A stretch of 64,000 nucleotides of DNA, from positions 2,356,001 to 2,420,000 of the forward strand of contig NZ_CP107989.1 in assembly GCF_041435015.1 (NCBI RefSeq). Direction: 5' to 3'. How positions within the stretch are numbered: the first letter of the stretch is position 1; every line of letters begins with the position of its first letter. Below the pieces are notes generated by a model that had not been told where the DNA came from, did not search any database, and saw only the letters and a list, made by a program, of their open reading frames with translations. This DNA is from Streptomyces canus (GTDB lineage Bacteria > Actinomycetota > Actinomycetes > Streptomycetales > Streptomycetaceae). A program made the position numbers and the translations under genes. Positions 55,091-63,821 of the stretch are shown here, piece after piece.

Positions 55091-56671
55091 TCAGTGCCGC
55101 CGCGCCAGTCCGGTGCGTCGCAGCCGCCGTACGACCGACCGGAGCTCCGCGGTCCGGGCCGGCCAGCCCTCCGCCGGTTCCTTCACGGGGGCCGTCTCCG
55201 GCGTGGTCGTGTCCGCCGTCCACACCGCGAAATCGTGGTCCCGAGGGCCGGACTCCACGTACGGATCGCCCTTGCCGAAGATCTGGACGGGGTGGGTGGC
55301 GTCCCAGGGCCGCCAGCCGGGGTCGCCGTCGGCAGCGAAGCGCACCCACGCCCCGTGCATGGCGTCGGCGAGCTCGGTCGGGGCGCCCTCGCCGGCGAGC
55401 TTGGCGGACTCGGGAGCGGCGCCGGTGTCGAAGACGAAGCCCAGTTCGAGGGCGTGGCAGGCACCGAGGCCCGGGCGGTGGGAGGGCCAGGTGAACTCGT
55501 AGACGTACGACGACCCCGGGCGGGCCTCGGCCAGGCGGTGCAGGGGGATGCGCAGCAGGTGGTCGGTGACCATCTGGCCGACGATCTCGGCGGTACCGGC
55601 GTCGGGATGCAGCGCGCGGTAGCCGCGGACCACCTCGGAGCCGCAGTGGCAGCGGGCCATGGCACCGGCGAGGGCGACCGGGCCGAGCCGGTCGACGCGC
55701 TCCAGGAGGCCGCCGGGGACGAGCCAGAGCCGGTACTCGTCGCTGGTCCAGCCCAGCATCAGCTCGACCCCGCGGGCCACCGAGCCCTCGATGAGCGCCT
55801 CCAGCGGATCACGCGGCACGAGGTCGTCGTCGACCACGATCCCGAAGGCGGGGCCGCCCAGGACCGGGCTGCTCCGACGGCCCACCTCGGCCTGGGTGTG
55901 CAGCAGCAGCTCGCGGTCGACCTCGGCGAAGGCCGCGGCGGTGGCGGGGATCTTCAGCCGGGTGGCCATCCGGCGCACCATCCGCCGTACCTTGTCGCGG
56001 TCGCTCGCCTCGGGCGGCCCGCTCTGCAGCACGGCGCGCCGGACCAGGCCCTGGGCCTGCGGGGCGGCCAGCAGGGCGCCGATGCTGATCGCACCGGCCG
56101 ACTGCCCCGCCAAAGTGATGCGGCTGGGGTCGCCGCCGAAGGCCCCGATCGCCTCGTGCACCCACTGCAGGGCGGCGAGCTGGTCGCGCAGGCCGGGGTT
56201 GGCGGGGGCGTCCGGGAAGAGGCCGTAGCCCTCCACGCCGAGCCGGTAGTTGACCGAGACGAACACGACGCCGTCCCGGGCGAAGGCGTGCCCGTCGTAC
56301 ACGGGCACCGCGGAGGATCCCCTGGTCAGGGCTCCGCCGTGCAGCCACACCAGGACCGGGAGCCGGGCCCCCGGGCCGGGCTCCGGCGTCCACACGTTGA
56401 GGTTGAGGCAGTCGTCGCCGGGCACGAACGGGTCGGACAGGTACTGCGCGAAGGCGTCGGAGTACGGCGGTTTCGGGGCCGTCGGCCCGAAGTCGGCCGC
56501 CTCGCGCACACCGTCCCAGGGCTCGGGCGGCACGGGCGGCCGGAAGCGGCGGGGGCCGAAGGGCGGGGCCGCGTAGGGGATGCCGCGAAAGACCGCGACC
56601 CGGTGCTCGTACCGGCCCCGTACGGTCCCGTACGGCGTGCTGACCACGGGGTCTGTCTGGACTGCTGTCAT
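55091..56671 (-). CDS. Type-B carboxylesterase
   Basis: The 526-aa protein has the carboxylesterase B pattern: FRGIPYAAPPFGPRRFRPP at the start, EDCLNLNVW-like DDCLNLNVWTPE, VLVWLHGGALTRG, the nucleophile Ser in TLAGQSAG, and a C-terminal Glu/His region. No signal peptide is seen, so it probably acts in the cytoplasm. As the last gene of the leftward operon it may deacylate imported pectic oligosaccharides. That role is inferred from position only. Confidence 0.88.
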   Translation of the reverse strand: MTAVQTDPVVSTPYGTVRGRYEHRVAVFRGIPYAAPPFGPRRFRPPVPPEPWDGVREAADFGPTAPKPPYSDAFAQYLSDPFVPGDDCLNLNVWTPEPGPGARLPVLVWLHGGALTRGSSAVPVYDGHAFARDGVVFVSVNYRLGVEGYGLFPDAPANPGLRDQLAALQWVHEAIGAFGGDPSRITLAGQSAGAISIGALLAAPQAQGLVRRAVLQSGPPEASDRDKVRRMVRRMATRLKIPATAAAFAEVDRELLLHTQAEVGRRSSPVLGGPAFGIVVDDDLVPRDPLEALIEGSVARGVELMLGWTSDEYRLWLVPGGLLERVDRLGPVALAGAMARCHCGSEVVRGYRALHPDAGTAEIVGQMVTDHLLRIPLHRLAEARPGSSYVYEFTWPSHRPGLGACHALELGFVFDTGAAPESAKLAGEGAPTELADAMHGAWVRFAADGDPGWRPWDATHPVQIFGKGDPYVESGPRDHDFAVWTADTTTPETAPVKEPAEGWPARTAELRSVVRRLRRTGLARRH

Positions 56672-56690
56672 ACGTCCACCAGCCTCCTCA

Positions 56691-56756
56691 CCGCGCTACT
56701 GCACCATGAACAACAGAGCACCACACATCGGCTCGATATTCCGGTGCAGAGCGCGG
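56691..56756 (-). terminator. Long-range inverted repeat between lyase and carboxylesterase genes
   Basis: CCGCGCT-a-CTGCACC (56691-56705) pairs with GGTGCAGAGCGCGG (56743-56756): 14 base pairs with one bulged A and a 37-nt loop. It starts 8 nt after the lyase stop codon. It may stabilise the upstream mRNA or partly end transcription before the carboxylesterase gene. Confidence 0.5.
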
Positions 56757-56764
56757 TTCGGCCG

Positions 56765-58027
56765 CTACTTGGCGTACATCAGGGTGCCGAAGCCCAGCTG
56801 GTCGAAGCCTCCGCTGGTGGTGCCGTAGTCGCCGCCACCCCCCTCGGGAACGACGAGGTCGTAGTACATCTGGGAGATGTACTTGTCGTCGAGGCCCAGG
56901 CGCCGGTTGTAGTGGAAGTGGAGCATCGCCCAGACCGGGCGGATCTGGCCCCGGGAGTCGGAGGAGACCACGGTCTGGGACGAGGCGGCGCAGTTCTGCC
57001 CGGTGCCCCAGTTGTAGGTGGTGAAGGGGACGTCCTGGCCGAGGTTGTACTTCGCGACGTACTGGGCGCCCTTCATGAAGCGGCGACTGTCGTACGAGTA
57101 GAGGTCGTCGCCCTGGTTCCAGGCCATCTCGCAGATGGCGCCCATCTGACCCATGCCCATGACGGTGTGCCCCTGGTCGCGGCCGGACTCCTGCCACTGG
57201 CCCAGCGCGTACCCGGCGGAGTCGGTGTACAGGTACGGCACCGCGTGGGCGATCGAGCCGTTGCCCGCGCCGGACTTGAAGTAGGTGACCGCCTGGTCGT
57301 ACTTGGCGCTGTCCTCGTTGAGGATGCCGATGGCCAGGACGGAGGCCATGTTGCACAGGTCCCAGTTGGCCCAGTAGTTGGTGATGCAGGCGTCGTTGTG
57401 GTTGGTCAGGAAGCTGTTGTTGAGCGGGTAGAAGACCTTGGCGAGCATGTCCTGGGCGGCGGCGAGGTCGAATCCGCTGTAGCCGCGCATCAGTTCGCAG
57501 GCGTTGGCGAACTGCCAGCCGTAGATGCCGGCCGCGAGAAACCGGTCGGCGTTGCCGGTGACCGAAGTGAGCGTCCTGGACCAGGCGTTGAGGATGTTCG
57601 CGGCGCAGACGGCGTTGGCCTCGGTGCCGCCGACCTGCCAGCGCAGCGCGTTCTGGTAGGCGGCCGCGATGTCGTTGAAGAGCAGGGAGTAGTTCTCGCC
57701 GGTGCCGCCGCGGATGATGGTCGCCGTGGCCCGGTTGGTCCAGGTGGACTGGGAGTGGGAGTTGGCGACCAGTTTGTTCCAGCCGGACAGCCAGGGGTCG
57801 GTGCCCGCGGCGACCCTGACCTTGGCCCGGTTGATGTCGCCGGCGTTGTGCAGCATGCCGGGGTGGGTCCAGGTCGAGGGCGCCGCGTCGGCCGTGTTGG
57901 CCATGCTCGTGGCGAGGGCGCCACCACCCAGGGCGAGGGCGGCGCCGAGACCGCCGGCGGTCCTCAGCAGACCGCGGCGGCTCAACTCGGTGTGCGGGAG
58001 GTGCTGGTGGGGGGAAGTGCGGCTCAT
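56765..58027 (-). CDS. Exported alginate-lyase-superfamily protein
   Basis: From the ATG at 58027 (GGAG 9 nt upstream; an ATG three codons earlier touches that site) the protein is 420 aa. It has a Tat signal (LSRRGLLRTAGGLGAALALGGG). The single alpha/alpha-toroid domain begins TWTHPGMLHNAGDINRAK and contains TNYWANWDLCNMASVLAIGIL and SGRDQGHTVMGMGQMGAICEMAWNQG, the conserved signature of the alginate lyase family (PF05426). Related families cleave alginate or glucuronan; the substrate here is unproven. The gene lies 19 bp downstream of a larger homologue. Confidence 0.82.
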   Translation of the reverse strand: MSRTSPHQHLPHTELSRRGLLRTAGGLGAALALGGGALATSMANTADAAPSTWTHPGMLHNAGDINRAKVRVAAGTDPWLSGWNKLVANSHSQSTWTNRATATIIRGGTGENYSLLFNDIAAAYQNALRWQVGGTEANAVCAANILNAWSRTLTSVTGNADRFLAAGIYGWQFANACELMRGYSGFDLAAAQDMLAKVFYPLNNSFLTNHNDACITNYWANWDLCNMASVLAIGILNEDSAKYDQAVTYFKSGAGNGSIAHAVPYLYTDSAGYALGQWQESGRDQGHTVMGMGQMGAICEMAWNQGDDLYSYDSRRFMKGAQYVAKYNLGQDVPFTTYNWGTGQNCAASSQTVVSSDSRGQIRPVWAMLHFHYNRRLGLDDKYISQMYYDLVVPEGGGGDYGTTSGGFDQLGFGTLMYAK

Positions 58028-58055
58028 TCGGTGCATCTCCGTTCCGTGGGGGGAA

Positions 58056-61000
58056 TCAGATGGGAGTGATGCTCACCTCGTCGAACTCGGAGGTGACGAG
58101 GGCCAGCGGACTGCGGGAGCAGGCCACCAGGCCGACGTGGAAGGGGGCGTCGCCGAAGCCGGGGATCTCGCCGGAGGCGAGGTCGGTCCAGGTGGCGCCG
58201 TCGTCGCCGGAGACGGATGCGGTGAAGAGGGTCCCGGTGCGCTTCAGCCGCAGCAGGGCGGGGAGTCGGACGGCGCCGCTGCCGGAGAAGACGGAGGCGC
58301 CGGCGACGGTCTTGCGCAGCATCAGCTGAGCGGTGGTGCCGTCGGTGACGATCACTCCCGCCGCCTGGTCGAACGGCGACAGCGACTTCGCCATCAGCAG
58401 CCCGACGCGGTCGGCGGTGACTCCGGTACGGGAGACCAGCCGGGCGGTGACCTCGCAGTCACCGGCGGCGGGCCGCCGTACGAACTGCCCTGTCATTCCC
58501 TGGTTGTTGACGGTCAGATCCACACCCGCGCCCCGCACCACGAAGGTCCCGTCCTCGTGGGCGGTGCTGCCGGGGGTGAGGATCGCGGCCACGCCCAGGG
58601 TCCCGAAGGCGCGGTCGTCGAGGACCACGTCGCCGAGGTCACCGTACGTCCACGGGGCCGGCGGGGGTGTGCCGACGGTGAGGGTGAGGGTTCCGGTGCC
58701 GTCGCCCGCCGCGTTCCCGGCGGTGGTGGTGACGGTGAACTCGCCGGTCTCGCGCGGGGTTCCGTGGATCAGGCCGGTGCGCCTGTCGACGCCGAGGCCG
58801 TCGGGGAGACCGGTGGCGGTGAACCGTACGGGCTCGTGGGAGGCCCGCAGAAGGTGCCGGAAAGGGGCGCCCTTGTTCGTGAACGCCGTGGTCGCGGAGG
58901 TGAGTTCGGGCAGGGAGGGGGTCGGCATCACCGCGGAGGAGGGTTCCGAGAGCGGGCCCCGCCCGGCCGTGTTCGTCTTCGCGACGGCGTAGTGGTACGG
59001 CGTGCCCGGCGTACCGGTGGCGTCCGCGTACTGGATGCGGGTGCCGGAGCCGACCGGGCCGACGCCGGTCGCGAGGGTGACGTAGGGGCCGTCGGAGTCC
59101 GTGGCGCGCAGGACCTTGTAGCGGGCGGAGAGGTCCGGGTCGGTCCAGGCCAGCTCGACGGCGTCGGCGCCGGTCGTCGCCTTCAGGTCCCCTGCCGTGC
59201 GGGCGGGCTGGGGAACGGACCAGATCTCGCCGGCGGAGGCGGAGACCACGGTGACGTTGTCGAAGGCGCCGGTGCCCGTCTCGGCGTAGTCCGCGTCGAC
59301 CCCCAGGCAGGAGGTGAGGAGGAGGCCCGCGTATGCGGTGCGGTCCAACTCGACCTCGGTGGAGCCGACTTCGGTCCAGCGGATGCCGTCCGGGGAGATC
59401 GCCCCGGTGCAGCGGCGGCCCTTGCGGGTCACCCGCACCCAGTAGGGCGTGCGCAGCCGGTAGCCGTCGCCCGCGCCCTCGACGTACGGGGCCTCCAGCG
59501 GGGTCGCCGACTCGGGCAGGGCACCGAGACCGGAGATCGGGAAGGAGGCGCTCGTGGTGATCGCCGTCTGCTGCGAGGGCGGGACCGGTGTGCTGCCGGT
59601 CGCGGAGACCTCCGCTCCCCGTGCCGGCCGTACGGTCCACACCCCGCTCCAGGTGTGCAGTGGCAGCCCCTGGATCACCATGGCCGCGTGGGCCGCGTCC
59701 GCGTCGAGGGAGTCGCGGAGGCTGACGCCGATCTTGGAGTACTGCGAGCTCAGCGGCCACACGATCCGGGCGGTGACCGAGCCGTCGCCGCGCAGCGGCA
59801 GATGGACGAGCCGGTGGGTGTCGGAGCTGCCGCTCGCCTCGAGCATGAACCGCTCACCGTCGAAGACGGCCGCACCGGGGATCCGGACGTCCCCGATGTC
59901 CTGGGTCGACCAGGGCTCGGGGAGACCGGCGGTGGCGGAGGCGGCGGCCGAATCACCGCTGTGTCCCTGGGAGTTGGTGGCGCTGACGGTGTAGTGGTAC
60001 GTCCGTCCCGCGCGCACCCGGTCGTCCGTGTACGTGGGCTTGTCGATGCCGGAGGCGAGCTTCTCGTAGGGCCCTTCGGGGCGTGTGGCGCGCAGGACGG
60101 TGTACCCGGTCGCCCAGGTGGACGGCAGCCAGTTCACGGTGACGTGGGTACGGTCGCCCGTCGCCGTGACCCCCGCGGGTGCGGCCGGTACGGTCCGCGA
60201 GGGTGCCGTGGTTCCCGCGTAGGTGAAGGTCCCCCAGCTCGGCAGGTCGTCGTTGCTGCCCTCGACGACCCGGGCTCCGCCGGTGCCGCGGAAGACGGCC
60301 GCCTTCGTGTACGGGGTGTCTAGGCCGCGGACACCGGCGTAGTGGGCGTAGGCCATCTCGTAGACCGGCGGGAGGGTGCCGCGGCCGATCGCGGAGACGG
60401 TCGTCTTGATGTACTTGCCGGTGCGGTCCAGGTCGGGGGTGAAGGGAACGTCGCCCCCGAGGTTGTAGCGGGCCGCGTACTCGAAGTTGGCGAGGATCCG
60501 GTGGTCGTCGTGGCCCCACAGGTCGACGCCCTGGTTCCAGGCGACCTGGGCGATGTCCCCGGTCAGGCCGACCGCGAGCTGTTCGTGGCCCTGGTCGCGG
60601 CCGGCCTCCTGGCCCTGGCCCTCGTCGGTGACGATGCGGTGGGCGAGGGAGCCGTTGCCCGCGCCGGCCGCGGCGAAGCGCAGCGCGTCCTCGAAGAGAG
60701 TGGGCTCCTCGCAGAACACGCCGATGGCCAGAAGGGTCTGAAGGGCCGTCAGGTCCCAGTTCCCGTTGGCGTAGAGCATGTAGCCGGAGACGGCCGGATA
60801 CCAGACGTCCAGGAAGGACCGCTCGCAGCGGGCGATGTCCGTCTCGGCCCAGCCGTCGTAGCCGGTGTGGCGGAGCAGTTCGGCCGCGTTGACGAACTTG
60901 AAGGCCTGGAGCCCGGCACCGAGCGGGCCGTCGGCTCCCGTGATCTTCGTGAGGGAGGCCGACCAGGCGTTCAGGAGATCGCGGGCCTTGTCGGCGTGGG

Positions 61001-61406
61001 CGCGGTTGCCCGTGACCGCCCACATCAGGGCGTTCTGGTAGGCGGCGGCCGAGTCGGCGACGGCCTGGTTCTGGAAGTTGGTGGGGCCGCGGCCCCAGGA
61101 GGTGATCTGGCCGGTGTTCTGGATCGGGTACGTCGACTGGGAGCGCGCGTGGGCGGCGAACGCCAGGTAGCCGTCGTGGACCGGGGGCCGCTTGGCGGCG
61201 ACCGCGGCTTTCATACGGGCGAGGTCGTCGGCGCTGTGCAGCAGGCCCGGGTGTGTGAAGGCACGGCTGCCGGACTTCTGGTCGGCGGCCCGGGCGGTGG
61301 CGGGCGCGAGCAGTCCGCTCGCGCCCGCCACCAGCAGCAGGGCGGCCGTGCCGCCGAGGAAGCCCCGGCGGCTCGGAGCGAGGGTTCTCGGGGGCACGGT
61401 GCTCAT
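58056..61406 (-). CDS. Exported multidomain alginate-lyase-superfamily enzyme
   Basis: The 1,116-aa protein starts at 61406, overlapping the GH28-like gene by 4 bp (ATGA). A Tat signal (PSRRGFLGGTAALLLVAGASG) leads to a lyase domain (about 45-400) with YANGNWDLTALQTLLAIGVF and GRDQGHEQLAVGLTGDIAQVAWNQG, parallel to the smaller neighbour. Then come a fibronectin III domain (about 430-515), a concanavalin-like sandwich (520-720), a second fibronectin III domain (740-830), an Ig-like He_PIG domain (LPDGLGVDRRTGLIHGTP) and a second concanavalin-like domain (945-1116). The accessory domains are probably substrate-binding. Confidence 0.82.
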   Translation of the reverse strand: MSTVPPRTLAPSRRGFLGGTAALLLVAGASGLLAPATARAADQKSGSRAFTHPGLLHSADDLARMKAAVAAKRPPVHDGYLAFAAHARSQSTYPIQNTGQITSWGRGPTNFQNQAVADSAAAYQNALMWAVTGNRAHADKARDLLNAWSASLTKITGADGPLGAGLQAFKFVNAAELLRHTGYDGWAETDIARCERSFLDVWYPAVSGYMLYANGNWDLTALQTLLAIGVFCEEPTLFEDALRFAAAGAGNGSLAHRIVTDEGQGQEAGRDQGHEQLAVGLTGDIAQVAWNQGVDLWGHDDHRILANFEYAARYNLGGDVPFTPDLDRTGKYIKTTVSAIGRGTLPPVYEMAYAHYAGVRGLDTPYTKAAVFRGTGGARVVEGSNDDLPSWGTFTYAGTTAPSRTVPAAPAGVTATGDRTHVTVNWLPSTWATGYTVLRATRPEGPYEKLASGIDKPTYTDDRVRAGRTYHYTVSATNSQGHSGDSAAASATAGLPEPWSTQDIGDVRIPGAAVFDGERFMLEASGSSDTHRLVHLPLRGDGSVTARIVWPLSSQYSKIGVSLRDSLDADAAHAAMVIQGLPLHTWSGVWTVRPARGAEVSATGSTPVPPSQQTAITTSASFPISGLGALPESATPLEAPYVEGAGDGYRLRTPYWVRVTRKGRRCTGAISPDGIRWTEVGSTEVELDRTAYAGLLLTSCLGVDADYAETGTGAFDNVTVVSASAGEIWSVPQPARTAGDLKATTGADAVELAWTDPDLSARYKVLRATDSDGPYVTLATGVGPVGSGTRIQYADATGTPGTPYHYAVAKTNTAGRGPLSEPSSAVMPTPSLPELTSATTAFTNKGAPFRHLLRASHEPVRFTATGLPDGLGVDRRTGLIHGTPRETGEFTVTTTAGNAAGDGTGTLTLTVGTPPPAPWTYGDLGDVVLDDRAFGTLGVAAILTPGSTAHEDGTFVVRGAGVDLTVNNQGMTGQFVRRPAAGDCEVTARLVSRTGVTADRVGLLMAKSLSPFDQAAGVIVTDGTTAQLMLRKTVAGASVFSGSGAVRLPALLRLKRTGTLFTASVSGDDGATWTDLASGEIPGFGDAPFHVGLVACSRSPLALVTSEFDEVSITPI

Positions 61407-62929
61407 GACGCGGCGGCCGCCTCGGCCTCGGCGGTGGTGAGGAACTTGAGGTTCGTCACGTGCTCGTTGGAGAACCACTGGATCGTGTCCGTGGTGTAGT
61501 ACCAGCTCGGCTTCTTCATCGAGTCGGCGACGACGAGGCCGTTGACCACCAGGTTCTCGAAGGTGACGTCCTTGATGGCGTGGTGGGCGTCATAGCCGAG
61601 GAAGAGCGACGGCTTGGCGTTCGTGCCCGTGTAGCTGAGGTCCTTGACGTAGACGTTCTCGATGCCGCGGCCGACCGAGGTGTTGTACTTCGTGTTGTAC
61701 ATGACCTTCATGTAGATGACCTGGCCCCAGCGGAAGTCCTCGATCCGCACGTCCTCGATGCGGACGTTCTTGATCAGGTTGGAGTCGCCGGGGTTGAGGG
61801 CGATGCAGCCCTGGTAGTTCATCTGCGGTTCGCGGTGGTCGAGGATGTCGAGGTTCTTGAAGCGCAGGTTCTTCAGTGCCTCGGGGTTGTCGGTGTTGCC
61901 GTGGGTGCCGACGTTGATCGGGTGGGCGACGTCCGCCCAGAGGGTGGAGTTGCGGACGGTGATGTCCGTGGTGTCGCCGTAGTACTCCCAGCGGTGGGTG
62001 TAAAGGGCGATGCAGTCGTCGGAGTTGCGCATGAACACGCCGTCGATGACGACGTTGCTGGAGCAGAACACGTCGATGCCGTCGCCCCAGCCCTTGGAGC
62101 TGAAGGAGCCGAGCCCCTTGATGGTGACGCCGGTGGCCTCGCCCAGCTGGACGGCGTATCCGTTGGGGTTGAGCACGGTGACGGCGCCGATGGAGATGTT
62201 CCGCGAACTCTCCACCAGGGCCCCGCCGCCCGCGGTCCCGGCGAGCACGCCACGGCCGGCGATCCCGGCGTGCTCCACGTTCCGGAAGATCACGGTCGCC
62301 TTCAGGACGGCGCCGCCGTCGAGGTACACGGTCTTACCGGAGGGGACGAGCAGGGTGCCGTCGGCGGTGGTGTGGACGCCGGGGCCGTAGTAGAGGACGT
62401 CCGGGTCGTCCTGCGCGGGCTTGTTCTTCTCGATCGCGCGGGCCAACAGGTGGAGACAGTCGAAGATGTCGTCGTTGATCTGGACGACGAGGTTGCGCGG
62501 CTGGTCGAGCGTGAAGCGCAGGGTGTCACCGAGCACCTCGGGCGTGATGCCGTAGGAGTCCGGCCGCACCCGGACCTTGGTGGTGCCGCCCTTGAGGTAG
62601 GTGATCTCGACCTCGACGGAGCCCTGGAAGTCGAAGTACGCCAGCGAGGAGTTGTAGGTCTTGCTCGACCCGGTGGTGGGGTTGATCTCGCCCAGCTGGG
62701 GCCGCCAGATGTCGAGGGTCTGCCACTCGCCGTCGGGGGCGCTACGGACGCGCACCTTGAAGCTGGTGTTGGTCGGCATGGCGGACGGGCGGGGGTAGGT
62801 GACCAGCTTCGGCGTGACGGCTGTGTCGTCGGCCCGGGCCGCCGTGGCCGTGAGGTTGGTGAGGCCGGCGGCGAGCACGGTGGCGCCGGCCGCCTGGAGA
62901 GCCGTACGGCGGGACAACGGCGTGTTCAT
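61403..62929 (-). CDS. Exported GH28-like right-handed beta-helix glycosidase
   Basis: The 508-aa protein has a Tat signal (LSRRTALQAAGATVLAAGLT) and AAGGAG 7 nt before its ATG. An N-terminal beta-sandwich (to about residue 140) is followed by a parallel beta-helix with YLDGGAVLKATVIFRNVEHAGIAGRGVL, WGDGIDVFCSSNVVID, NSDDCIALY and HPINVGTHG. The paired Asp residues are those of GH28/GH49-type enzymes that hydrolyse pectin or related chains. It is first of four coupled enzyme genes following the permeases. Polygalacturonase-type activity is likely but unproven. Confidence 0.83.
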   Translation of the reverse strand: MNTPLSRRTALQAAGATVLAAGLTNLTATAARADDTAVTPKLVTYPRPSAMPTNTSFKVRVRSAPDGEWQTLDIWRPQLGEINPTTGSSKTYNSSLAYFDFQGSVEVEITYLKGGTTKVRVRPDSYGITPEVLGDTLRFTLDQPRNLVVQINDDIFDCLHLLARAIEKNKPAQDDPDVLYYGPGVHTTADGTLLVPSGKTVYLDGGAVLKATVIFRNVEHAGIAGRGVLAGTAGGGALVESSRNISIGAVTVLNPNGYAVQLGEATGVTIKGLGSFSSKGWGDGIDVFCSSNVVIDGVFMRNSDDCIALYTHRWEYYGDTTDITVRNSTLWADVAHPINVGTHGNTDNPEALKNLRFKNLDILDHREPQMNYQGCIALNPGDSNLIKNVRIEDVRIEDFRWGQVIYMKVMYNTKYNTSVGRGIENVYVKDLSYTGTNAKPSLFLGYDAHHAIKDVTFENLVVNGLVVADSMKKPSWYYTTDTIQWFSNEHVTNLKFLTTAEAEAAAAS

Positions 62930-62963
62930 TCGGAACTCCTTGCGAACAGGGTTACGGGGACGG

Positions 62964-63821
62964 CTACTTGAGGCCGGTCGTCGACATGCCGGCGACGAAA
63001 CCGCGCTGGGCGACGAGGAAGATCAGCAGGATCGGCACGACGTACATCACCGAGGCCGCGGCCTGGAGGTTGGTGACAGGGGTGCCGGCCGAGGTGACGT
63101 AGGTGGACATGACGGCGACCGCGAGGGTGGTGCGGTCCGTGGACAGCAGGAGCTGCGGGGCGATGTAGTCGCCCCAGGTCCAGGTGAAGGCGATCACGAA
63201 GCTCGCGGAGAGGACCGGCCAGGACTGCGGGAGGAAGATCCGCCAGAAGATGCCCGAGTAGCCGCAGCCGTCGACGATCGCGGCCTCCTCCAGTTCCCGG
63301 GGCAGCCCCGCGAAGAACTGCCGGAAGAGGAAGACCAGATAGGGGGCGGAGGACAGGCCCCACAGCACCCATGGCCAGTACGTGTCGACCATGCCGAGCT
63401 TGGCGAAGATCAGGTAGGTCGGCAGCAGGGTGATCATCTGGGGCAGCATCATCGAGCCGAGCAGGATGCCGAACAGGGTCTTCCTGCCCGGGGCTTCGAG
63501 GCGGGCGAAACCGAAGCCGACCCAGGCGGAGCTGAGCGTCACGAGGGTGGCGTAGATGAGCGCGATGATCAGGGAGTTGCGGGCGTAGCCGAGGAAGTCG
63601 ATGAGGTTGAAGGCGTCGGCGATGTTGTGCCACTGCACATGGTCGGGCAGCCAGTGCACCGGCGAGGCCGCCAGCTCGGCCGGGGTCTTGAGGCCGGAGA
63701 TGACCAGCCAGCCGAAGGGGCCGAGGAACAGGCCGGTGATCGCGACGAGGACCGTGTACAGGACGAGGCGGTTGACGCGCAGGCGCGGGCCGCGCCTCGG
63801 GGTGAGGCTGGTGGCGGTCAC
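62964..63821 (-). CDS. Sugar ABC transporter permease, MalG type
   Basis: Read from the GTG at 63821 the protein is 285 aa, with six membrane helices and the EAA loop ELEEAAIVDGCGYSGIFWRIFLPQS. It overlaps the preceding permease gene by 4 bp (GTGA). It is part of an oligosaccharide importer serving the leftward enzyme operon. Confidence 0.92.
   Translation of the reverse strand: MTATSLTPRRGPRLRVNRLVLYTVLVAITGLFLGPFGWLVISGLKTPAELAASPVHWLPDHVQWHNIADAFNLIDFLGYARNSLIIALIYATLVTLSSAWVGFGFARLEAPGRKTLFGILLGSMMLPQMITLLPTYLIFAKLGMVDTYWPWVLWGLSSAPYLVFLFRQFFAGLPRELEEAAIVDGCGYSGIFWRIFLPQSWPVLSASFVIAFTWTWGDYIAPQLLLSTDRTTLAVAVMSTYVTSAGTPVTNLQAAASVMYVVPILLIFLVAQRGFVAGMSTTGLK

Noticed and set aside
54866..58069. 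1,067-codon rightward open frame
   Set aside because: It is antisense to the carboxylesterase and alginate-lyase-family genes and shows no domain.
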